Source of the DNA: Hippopus hippopus
Taxonomy: Eukaryota > Mollusca > Bivalvia > Cardiida > Cardiidae
Direction: 5' to 3'
DNA length: 64,000 nucleotides
Assembly: GCA_946811185.2 (NCBI GenBank)
Contig: OX328099.1
Coordinates: 22,657,859 to 22,721,858 of the forward strand
Translations under genes and position numbers: made by a program
Notes under the pieces: model-generated
Database searches by the model: none
The model's input: only the letters and a program-made list of their open reading frames with translations
What the model was told of the DNA's origin: nothing
Shown: piece by piece, positions 1-10,000 of the stretch
How positions within the stretch are numbered: position 1 is the stretch's first letter
Layout: each line of letters starts with the position of its first letter

Positions 1-127
1 GGGTAGAAAATATTGTGGGAAAAGGAGAAAATGCTGGTTACCAGCATTTTCTCCTTTTCCTACAGTGTTTTCTATAGGCTTCTTTCTCAGAGTCATTAAA
101 AGTCGGGATTATGTAGTAAAGAGTTAA
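1..127 (-). repeat. Family A hairpin MITE, cut by window edge
   Basis: Right half with a near-perfect central palindrome (17-57), ending ...GTAGTAAAGAGTTAA. Its terminal TTAA (124-127) lies inside another family A copy (124-265), so it is nested. Strand sign used for this family: '+' when the CCCTGAGGAAG arm comes first. Confidence 0.85.
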
Positions 128-265
128 ATGTAGCAAAAATGATGGGATTTGTCTTTGGAAGGGTTGGAAATATTCTGGGAAAAGGAAAATATGCCGGATA
201 CCATCGATTTCTCCTTGTTCCACAATGCTTTTGTTAAAATGCTGGATTGTCTGATGAAGAGTTAA
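124..265 (-). repeat. Family A MITE, right part of host copy
   Basis: Resumes at the internal TTAAATGTAGC word where the preceding copy inserted. It retains a mutated hairpin at ~180-230 and ends at TTAA 262-265, shared with the next copy. Confidence 0.75.
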
Positions 266-439
266 CCCTTTACCTCACAATGCCGACTTTTAACGACCAT
301 GAAGAAGAGGCCTTTTGAAAACATTGTGTTTTCTACCCTATCAAACAAAAATCGCATCATTTAGCCATATTGAAATTGGCGTCTGCAAATGCTTTCAATT
401 TGGAGATGTCTAAAATTTTGTCGTGTGGTAAAGGGTTAA
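262..439 (+). repeat. Family A MITE without its hairpin
   Basis: Both ends and both flanking arms are present, but the sequence runs GAAAACATTGTG directly into TTTTCTACCC: the ~55 nt central palindrome is missing. It is 178 bp long instead of ~230. Confidence 0.85.
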
Positions 440-560
440 CATACCTTTTTTCTTTACTGATAAGTCTCACCATGTCTTGTAGTTTTGTTTAGAGCTGGAG
501 ACAAGATTCATGAATTTTTTAAACCCTTTTCGCACCATGGGCTATAAAACAGGAGCTTTT

Positions 561-628
561 GCAGATGGCATAGATCAAGATCAGACTGCACAAAACGTGC
601 AGTCTGATCTTGGATCTATGCCGTCTGC
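561..628. repeat. Inverted repeat with 5-nt loop
   Basis: Arms 561-591 and 597-628 pair with one mismatch and one bulge (core GATCAGACTGCAC / GTGCAGTCTGATC). Degraded relatives of this word occur near 18600, 22065, 24446, 30056, 57886 and 61659, which suggests a short dispersed foldback repeat. Confidence 0.7.
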
Positions 629-673
629 TTGTTCAGCCATGCCATAAATTAAAACCAGTCTGGGTTTCAGGGG

Positions 674-1997
674 CAGGGTTAGCCCTGCAAGTTTTCATTT
701 TTGCGCCATCAAATTCGCCAGCTCATAAAAATTGGGGCCAGTAGGAGCCAACAGAGGTAGCCACAAAGTACATTAGACACTTCAGTTTATTGGCCCATGT
801 TAAAGCTACTAAATCCATTGCTCAGTAGTACATGCTTACTTATGTTCCTTTTTCCCCAAGGGTTATCAAGGTTGTGAGCTGCAGGGACACAGAAGTTGTA
901 TTTGAACAGAAATACAGCGCTGTAATTCTATAACTGCCAACCTGTTAGAATTCCTTGAGTTTTAATGAAATTAAAGAAGAAATTTGGAATTGTGTGGTAA
1001 AAGGTTAATATATCATTTCTTTTTCTCTGAAAAAATACTACAGGTTACATTTGTTAAAAGGTCCTTTTATTCTGGTCTTTTCTCTCTGTATGAGTGTTCG
1101 ATACCTTCTCTGACACTTGTTCCAGTGCTATCACTGTAAGACAAAGTGGCCTACAAAGTGCAACCCCCCCCCCCCCGCCATCATTTAGCATTTTCATGTC
1201 ATAAAATCACCCGAGATTTTTCCTCATTATTAAACAGGTATTTTAGCACCCACTTATAGTTTTATAAATACATTTGTGTAAATTTATTGTTTGAAGTCAT
1301 AATCAAAGCTATAAAGACAGTCTGAAGAGCTTCTGATCGGACAACGTCAAACGGACATGTTGTTGTGTCATGGGTTTTCACGTTTTTTCGACGATCCATT
1401 TTTCATGTCGGTTAATTTACAGAAAAGTTTCTCCGCATTATTTGATATAAAATGTTTGTTACGGGTTGCAACTAACTTCAAAATCTGTCATTTTTAAGCT
1501 AGATAAGCAGATCGATAACATTATCACGTTTTTCATTAATGACATCGTTAAACACACACAATAAAATGCTAGCCAGTGAGAGGACGCTGACCAGATAAGG
1601 CATAATCAAGGCGCGGCTTTAGAAATCATGGGCGGTGACTAAATCTTGTATCTGATGTCTGATTGGTTCGCAGTAGATAGTGTGTGAAAATTCTGTGTGC
1701 GCAACGGGGCGTGGCGAAATCGATATTTGATTGATTAGCATTGCGTGGTGTGTATGCAAGTATGGTGTGTAATTAGACATAACCGTTAATGAATGCCAGC
1801 TTGATTAGGTGTGATAAACAGTAACGCGGGCTTCCTTTACACTTGATACATATTGTTTATGTCGGAGTTAAGATCTTTTAATGATCGTTTATAGACATTT
1901 GCTTGTCGCCAGTACATTCGCCAGTGCTTCATTTTTTGGTGCCAATTTTCTTAATTTTAGCATTTGGCGCCACTGGCGATCGACAGCGGGAGCCCTG
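674..1997. mobile_element. 1.3-kb non-autonomous element, copy 1 (CAGGG...CCCTG ends)
   Basis: Aligns over its full length with 35327-36612 at high identity. Begins CAGGGTTAGCCCTG and ends GCGGGAGCCCTG, flanked by AGGGG (669-673, 1998-2002). No transposase frame. It contains a poly-C run (~1161-1176) and, near 985-1008, a family A end also present in the second copy. hAT5/6- or IS3EU-like by ends and short duplication; superfamily uncertain. Confidence 0.7.
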
Positions 1998-3164
1998 AGG
2001 GGATTAGATTTGTTAGCTGTTAGAAGAGGTTTTTCTACATATATTTGGCGCGTAAACAGTTAGTTTGAATTAGATTCATACTGGATAGAATTTGGGTTGT
2101 GTTCACCAGCTGTTTTCACCCTGTTATCATACAATTTGGTGTTTTAATAACACTGACAAAAATGGCTTTTGAAACTATAGGAGCGTAAGCAAATTTCGCT
2201 AGTAATCGAATTTCGCCAACTATGTTCTCGAGCAATATTTTCGTATCTGTGACATCATCCATTCACGGAAATGATTGATATCTTAGCAGCAAAGGTGTTT
2301 TGAACTGTCATTTGAATCTAATTACAGAAAAATACCTGTCAATAGGAAAAAAGTTCATAAGCGACCTCTCACACGCTTTTCCTCGCCATTTTATTATCAC
2401 TTTTCAGGTGTTTCCTTTATATGCAGATTTTAAAAGATACTTTTAGCTTAAAACTTTTTTGTGTCGTCTATTTTCGGTTTGACAGGTTATCTTTTGAACT
2501 TTAACAGCCGAAGTTTCGTATGGGGCACCTATAGGGAAATATATCCATATGAATGACAGTGGGGTCCTTATTCATCTTTTTCCTAAGAAAATAGATTGAA
2601 TCAGGTACAAAAATCACTACTAAGACAATAAGATACCTTTTTCTGTGAGCTACAAAAGGTTATATTTTTTAGATTTACACCCTGTTTATCCCCAACACTG
2701 TCATCCTGAGTTAGATTGTAATATTTCAGTGCCACAGCAGAAATAATTACACGAAAAAATCACATAACTGTCGATTTTGTTTTCTGAGAGCTGCGTTTTG
2801 TTTTATGTTCTTCAGGTTTTCTCGTACGAAGAAAATTTTGAGTTAATATCCAAGGGAGGCAATGAACATTTCTGAAATGATGCTGTGAATTTTTTATTTC
2901 ATTTTACCCTCTCTGGGGCCTCTAATTTTTGGAAAACCAGACTTGTCGAAATTGGCTTACTCTTTTTATAGATGGCGACTTTGTACTATCTTACTTCTAA
3001 TGATGTTTTGACAGATAAATTTAGATGTTTAAGTGGTAAAAATTATTTTTACAACAGTATTTGAATACAAGTGCATAGATATTTAACCATGAAGAAAATT
3101 ACTAAAGTTTTGTGCAATTTGCAAGAGCAGTTTCCCTTGCGTTGGCGAAATTTGATTACTCCAG
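1998..3164. other. Intron/upstream sequence, nothing recognised
   Basis: AT-rich and single-copy in appearance. I looked here for the missing upstream RIC1 exon (the conserved Trp-containing segment) on the + strand and did not find it. Confidence 0.5.
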
Positions 3165-3335
3165 TATACTTCAGCCAAGGAGAAAATGCTTGTAACCAGC
3201 ATTTTCTTCTTTCCCCACAATGTTCTCTATCCTTTCAAAGGCAATTCTCATCATTTGAGCCACATTAAATTTGTCGTCTGCAAATGTTCTCAATTAGGAC
3301 AAGTCTAAAATTTTGTTGTCTGGTAAGGGGTGAAA
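3165..3335 (+). repeat. Family A MITE, left end lost
   Basis: Half hairpin (GAAAATGCTTGTAACCAGC), then ATTTGAGCCACATTAAATTT, GTCTGCAAATG and a decayed right end GGTAAGGGGTGAA. Confidence 0.7.
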
Positions 3336-3380
3336 GGCATTAAAGGCCTACTAGCAGCCATAGGTAAACAATTCTGAAAT

Positions 3381-3681
3381 GCCGAGCCCAGGTAGTTCAA
3401 TAGGTAGTGTGCAGGACTTGAAAAGAGGGGGTCGTGGGTTCGATCCCTGGCTCAGCCAATTTCTTTCCAAGGATCGATGATAGTCATTGCGACAGGATTC
3501 ATTCCTCTCCCACCGCTGACCACTTTTTCGACGATGGTTGTGTGGGAAAGTAGCCAGTGTCTTGGAAAGAAAATTGTGCAGAGTACTGGTAAAAGAGACT
3601 CCAGGAAAGCATGGGTAGGTGCACTGGCTGCCCCGATATAACTGAAATAATGTTGAAAACGGCGTTAAAACACCATACAAT
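3381..3681 (+). mobile_element. tRNA-head SINE with 13-bp target duplication
   Basis: The 5' head resembles a tRNA: acceptor-like GCCGAGCC paired with GGCTCAGCC, A box about 3391-3404 and B box GGGTTCGATCCC (3437-3448). The body and an ATACAATACA tail follow. ACAATTCTGAAAT flanks it at 3368-3380 and 3682-3694. A full-length retroposed copy; an open frame on the - strand is incidental. Confidence 0.85.
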
Positions 3682-3980
3682 ACAATTCTGAAATCAAAAT
3701 GAAGGCAAATTTATATCATACCTTTTTAAAGTATCAGTACTATTATCTGACAGTGTGTTAGAGTGCAGTCTGTTGGAGTTCCATTTGCTGGCAGAAAAAT
3801 GAATTGTAAAACTAGATACAAAGTTGCCAACTTTTAAATGTTACAAATTAAATATGCCTCTAATTGGACCCCAGCTCCCATCTGCAGTTTGTCTACATTT
3901 AGTCCCTAGTTCTAGACACAAGTATTATCTTAATTTGTCAGAGGCTCATGTACCGATAACATTTTTTTTCCCTATTTCAG

Positions 3981-4069
3981 ACCAGCAAGGGCTATGTGGT
4001 TTTCTTTAAAGTAGATTTAGACATATCAGTTCCCAACCACCACTGTCTCTATGTAACCACAGAAGGAAG
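3981..4069 (+). CDS. RIC1: RIC1 exon 1 of window (propeller strand)
   Basis: Starts after a cctatttcag acceptor and ends at gtaggt. Encodes [14 protein letters not shown]..., the hydrophobic strand that follows the conserved Trp-containing propeller segment in other RIC1 proteins. Begins in phase 0 and leaves two bases of a split Arg codon. The preceding coding exon was not found in 1-3980. Confidence 0.9.
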
Positions 4070-7000
4070 GTAGGTCACTTTTACCAAGCATTCCTTTTTT
4101 TAATGACATTGAGGAAGAAGGCTTTGAAAAGGCTTTTGTAGAAGGTTTCTCAAAATATAGTGGGAAAAGGAGAAAATGCTGGTTACCAAAAAAGAAAGTA
4201 CCTGTAATAATTAAAACAAATTATAGCAATATTGCTATGATCTAACATATGCACTGAAGAATACTTTATGCTGTGAGAAATAAAAAAAGTTAATGAAAAT
4301 AAAGATGAATATGATGTGTATTTGAAATCATACCCAAATTCATTGTTTTTCAGGTTTTGTGTTTGTAACAAGTAATTTCAAACTTTAAATTATGTGTATT
4401 TGTAATTGAATACATTTGAAAATAATTAACCCCACAAGAAAAGAATTAGCATCGATGGAAAAGAGCTTCGGGTCACATTGTGACCTTGGAAAAAGGTCAA
4501 GGTCACCAGACTGTAATTCAGTATCATGCCTTCAATATTTGACCTTGCAAACAGGCTAACAGTTTTCCTGTCGCCTGTCAATATGAAATCCTAAATCGTG
4601 TCTTAAAGATGCCCGTCTACAGCCGGTGAGCAAAAACGCTGTTAAATTTCAAACAATTTAGAATGGTACAGAAATCAATCCTATGTGTAAACATGGATGA
4701 ATTACTGACATATATGGTGTAATTGAAAAAAAAGAAACACGGAGATTTGTATTAGAAACCGAACATTGGTCAGAAGAAAAACTGGCTGACGATCGAAGTT
4801 GTAAACAGTGGCGGTGCGTCACGGAAATTTATTGTTGGCTTCCGCCTAGAGTCGGATACGGTGTAATTTGCATATAGGTCGCGACCTCCGTATGAAAATC
4901 GAGGCTGCAACAGAGAAGCCTCCATTTTCCTTTGTTTACCTCATTAGACGCAGGGCGAAGGTCAAATATAGTCACGTGACAATGCATGATCATCATACGA
5001 ATCTACCCGAGTGTATAATGGATATATCGAAAATCTTCGATTCAAAAACTGGAAACAACGAGTCTGTTTACATGGAAGGCTGCAACTCAGCGAAATGAAT
5101 TTTCTATCGACCATAATCTAAGCAATCTTGCAACCATCAGGCGCAATATTTGGCATGAAGATATAAGAATGACTATAGTTTGATAAAATAAAGAGAAAAT
5201 GAGTTAAAACTGGCTGAAAATGAGTATAAGGGCCTCTTTAAAAGTTGGTGAATTCAACTCAGGTAGGAGAATTATCAGTGTAGAGCTCTGGGCCTCACCT
5301 TGATCTTGAAAAAGTCAAGGTCACTATGCCATGACTTATTCTATACCTAGCCCTGACAAACATCTAAATAAGTTAAGTTTGAATGAGTGTAGTCCTGTGA
5401 AATATATTGTGTCCTTAGTATCAAAACATTACAAAAAAGCATTTGCCACTTTTTTAGGGCAGATAACTCCAATGTCATTCATGGCAGAGCAAATTTCTCA
5501 TAGTTTTGGAATGACCACTATTTCTTTTATATAATATTATTTTATCAATATACGAGAGCTGTTCGATATGTAATGTGTATTGTACCACAGCGCGATAACG
5601 CTTTCAACAATTTCGTGGATGATGATACGCTTGAATAGCTCTATTTAATACCTTTCCAACGGTATAAACACGAGCCTTTAGCTCCACATAGTTTTAAACT
5701 TATAGTCATTTCATTAGAGCTAGATGTTGACCACTATTGTAAAAATGGTTGGGAAACAGATTAAGAATATTGAAGAAATTAGAGCTTATATAAAAGTTCG
5801 CACAAAACTCGGTCATTCGGTAATGCAGATTTTTACTGAATTGGGAGAAGTTTATGGGTCTGATAAGGTATCTTATGAGACAGTTCGTAGGTGGAGAAAG
5901 AAATTTCTGACTGGCACAAAGTCCGTCAAAGATGCAGCAAAATCTGGCCGACCTGTGACTGTAACAGGCAAGGCAAATGTCTCAAAAGTCAGGGAAATAA
6001 TTGAAAGTGATGGCAGATACACAATACGTGATATTGCCAACGCTGTTGGCATATCGCTATTGCGGGTGCATTTCATTTTGAAGCGTATTTTGAAATTACG
6101 AAAGATTTCTGCCAGATGGATACCGCATATATTGACAAATGACCAAAAATGGGTACGAGTACAAACCGCCAAGCAATTGCTCAAATTGTTTCCCAAATTC
6201 AATCAAAGACAATTTGCAAACATTGTTACTGGTGACGAAACATGGGTTCACTATTTCGAACCAGTAAGAAAAATTGGAAACAAAATATGGCTAACTAAAA
6301 ACGGTAGAAGGCCTGTAGTTGCCAAAAGAAACATAAGCACAAAGAAGGTTCTTTATTGCATATTCTTCTCATGTGATGGTATAGCCATACAAATTCCGGT
6401 GCCGAAGGGCAAAATTGTTACAGGTCGGTATTACCGAGATGTTATACTAAAAAAGCTCAAGAAATATCTTAAACGACGCCCTGTGTCAGGATTTAGGCAT
6501 GTTCATCTACTTCATGATAATGCTCCATCACATACATCTGAGCTTGTGAAACAATTTTTGAAGTCGGAGAAGGTTACTGTCTTGCCACATCCACCATACT
6601 CTCCAGATCTAGCCCCATGCGACTTTTTCCTTTTTCCAAAACTTAAAAAGTTCTTATCTGGTCGTTGTTACAAGTCCCGGCAAGCCCTTGGCTCAGCCAT
6701 CAGTCAGTGCCTCAGAGGTCTACCTAATTCAGCGTACCATGACACATTTCAGAAATGGATTCAGAGATTGAAATTATGTATTTCAAACCGCGGAGAATAT
6801 TATGAAGGGATGTAGTGTTCATTTCACTATTTGAGTCGAATGCTTTTGAGATATCGTACAATACACATTACATATCGAACAACCCTTGTATCTTTGTTTT
6901 CCGTTATACACTAAAATTATGTTTGGGGATTTTGCATCTGGAGGGTAATACTTTTCCAATTGTTAGCCAAAGTATAGTCAACTCATTCAGCAAATTTAAA

Positions 7001-10000
7001 AAAAAAAATTTAATCTGGCCCAAAAAAGGCCCTTATGAAGAAAGCTCTTTTGCAGTGATAGATAACATGCTACAGCTGGTAGGCATTGCTTTTATTCATA
7101 CAATTGATTTATAAAACTAATGATACAAAAGCTGAACTGCTTCAGGACACCAAAACTAATGACTCTGTGATAAAAGGTTGCTAAACATGCATTGTTTGAG
7201 CGTGAAAAAATTTTGGATAAAAAATTAATTTGTCATAAAAAAAGAAAAGGTAAAGAACTGTTGGTAATTTTGTTTCTCAATCTTATAATTTACCGACATT
7301 TTCTCCTTTTCGCACAGTGCTGTCAAAAGATTTCTTTCTCAGGGTCAAGAAAACTCACGATCATCAGGATATGGATTACTGGTAACTCTTTACCAAACCA
7401 CAAAGTTGTACCCTTGTCCACATTGAAAGCGCTTTGTAGACAACAAGCTAATTTTGACTTGAAAATTAGAATCTGTTCGTTGAGAAGGGCAGAAAACATT
7501 GTGGGAAAAAGAGAAAATGCTGGTTACCAGCATTTTCTCCTTTTCCCACAATGTTTCGATGGTCTTCCTCCTTAAAAATGGAGATTGTTTAATAAAGGGT
7601 AAAGCCCAATGGCAAACAGTATTTCAGTCAGACAAACCTTGTTCTTTATGCACAGTAACATGTATAAAATCATGTCTGTTACATCATGGTGCTCAGTAAC
7701 TATCAAAGTTCATTCATTAACTCTTTACCAGACAACAAAATGTTGGACTGGTCCATATTGAAAGCATTTGCAGATAACAAATTAAGTGTGGTACAAATGA
7801 TGGGATTTTGAATGGACATGACAGAAAATATTGAAGGGAAAGGAGAAAAGGGGTTAATTGTAACAGAACTTGATTTCAAGATTTTCTGGAAAGCCAGCTG
7901 AAGATAGCACATTTTATGTTAGTGGACAGAAACTCTCAACATGTAACAAAAGTGACGCAGAATAAAAACACTTATAAAGCTATCATTTTCACACAGTCAT
8001 TTATAAATAGAATAACTGAATAGGCTGAAATGAAATTAATAACAATTAATCATCACCTAATGACTGTTAACACTTCACTAAATGTAAATGTTTTAACGCT
8101 CACATACACTGAAACCATTCTGCAGATGAGAAACTAAACATGGCATAACCCTGTACCATGCAATCTCGAGTTTTAAGGGCAAAAGAAAGCTTTTGAAAAT
8201 ATTGTGGGAAAAAGAGATAATATATTTTCTGCATCTTCCACAATATTTTCTACCCTTTCATGGACAGTTTACATTAGTTGTGCTATGTTTGATTTGTCGT
8301 CTGCAAGTGCTTTGAATTTGTCAAATCTAAAATTTTATTGTTTGGTAAAAAGTTAAATATTTTTTGAGATTTGTCTGTTAAAGAAGAGAAAACATTGTGG
8401 GAAATGGAGATATTGTTGATCAGCATCTTTTTGCTTTCCCACAATATTTTCGAAATAATCTTCTTATAGGTTATTAAAGCAAGGCATTGTTTGGTAAAGG
8501 GTTCAAAGTTGCAATGAGATTCTTCAATTATGGGAGTAAAAACATTGTGGGAAAAGGAGAAAATGCTGATTACCAACATTTTCCCTTTTTCCCACAATGT
8601 TCTTAATCTAAACTCTATGAACCTGTACTGGCAAGCCTCTTCAATGGATGCTCCAAGCTACCCAAATTTAACCCTTTACTAAACAATCATGCATTTTAAC
8701 AACTCCAAGGAAGACACCTTTTGGAAGCACTGTTGGAAAAGGAGAAAATGCTGGTAACCAGAATTTTCTCCATTTTCACACCTCGTTTTCTACCTTGTCA
8801 AAGAATTTCAGTTCTTTTGTACTACTTTCAGATTTGTGGCCTGCATATGCTCTTAATTTGGAAGAGTCTAAATTTGTCCTTAGGGAAAGGGTTAAGCTTA
8901 ATTTATGGTTAGTATGAGAAACTTTTATTCTAATTTGCAATAAATCCATTGTTGGCCCTATACAAAACAATCTCATATCTTTATGATCCTGAGGAAGGAG
9001 GCTTTTGAAAACATTGTGGGAAAACCAGCATTTTATCCTTTTTCAGAAGATTTTCTACCCTTTTATAAACAAATCCCTACAATTAAGCTACATCTGATGT
9101 TTTGTCTGCAAATTCATTTGCTTTCAACATTGATAAGTCTAAAAAAAAAATGTCATCCGGTAAAGCTGTAATAAACATGAATAAATTACAAAGAATTGAA
9201 TCTTTTGTTTTGTTGTTTTTTCTCCAGCAGATCCCAGGCATATAGAAAAGAGGCCCACATAAATGGAGTCCCGGAAGGTGACAGTGTGCCTGCCATCAAA
9301 TTGTCTGTTCAGGACCATGTCAAACTCTCCGCCAATATTACATGGTACGTAGAGTGATCAGAGCCCCCGGTCACCAGTTGTTTTCTAATTCGCACTGTGA
9401 TTTTTATTCTAAATTTAGAAAGTAACACCATTTCTGATGGGCTAAATCAAATTCTGATTTGCTAAATCATTTTGGTTTAGCCAATCAAAAATTGTACTCC
9501 TTTGAAATTTAGAAAATTCTTAAGATTGTTGTGTTAGTCATGATTGTATACATTCAAAGTCAAAATGGAAAACTAACCCTTCTTTCTCTTGCCCCGAAAC
9601 AACTGCCTCTTCTGATATCCTTAACCCTTTATGACAGACTTGTCCAAATTGCGAACTTTTGTAGAGGAAAAATTAAATGTGACTAAAGCTGTGGAATTTG
9701 TCTCTGCAAAGCATAGAAATCATTGTGGGAAAAGGAGAAAATGTTGGTTACCTGCATTTTCTGTTTTTCCCACAATGATTTCAAAAGCCTTCTTATTTAG
9801 GGTCATTAAAAATGCGGGATAGTTTGGTAATACCCCCATTCCACTAGGTCGCGATCTACGGCGCTCTCACAGAGCGCAGTAGATCGCCATGCAGAGTGCC
9901 AAGAACGCTAACAGATCTTTAACGGATTGCCAAGATCGCCATCAGTCTACTCCCTTGCATAAAGATCCGTGGCGATCTGTTCAGAACGCCGTCACGTCGC

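Noticed and set aside
3381..3455. Functional tRNA gene
   Set aside because: The A and B boxes and acceptor-like ends belong to a SINE with a downstream body, tail and target duplication.
1..3980. Upstream RIC1 coding exon
   Set aside because: No + strand segment in the right phase encodes the conserved Trp-containing sequence that should precede TSKGYVVFF; it is presumably before position 1.
7192..7699. Overlapping 127- and 66-codon frames
   Set aside because: They run through the family A palindrome, which stays open on both strands; no conservation or splice support. The same applies to frames at 8283, 21741/21775, 26383, 56246/56346 and 56516.
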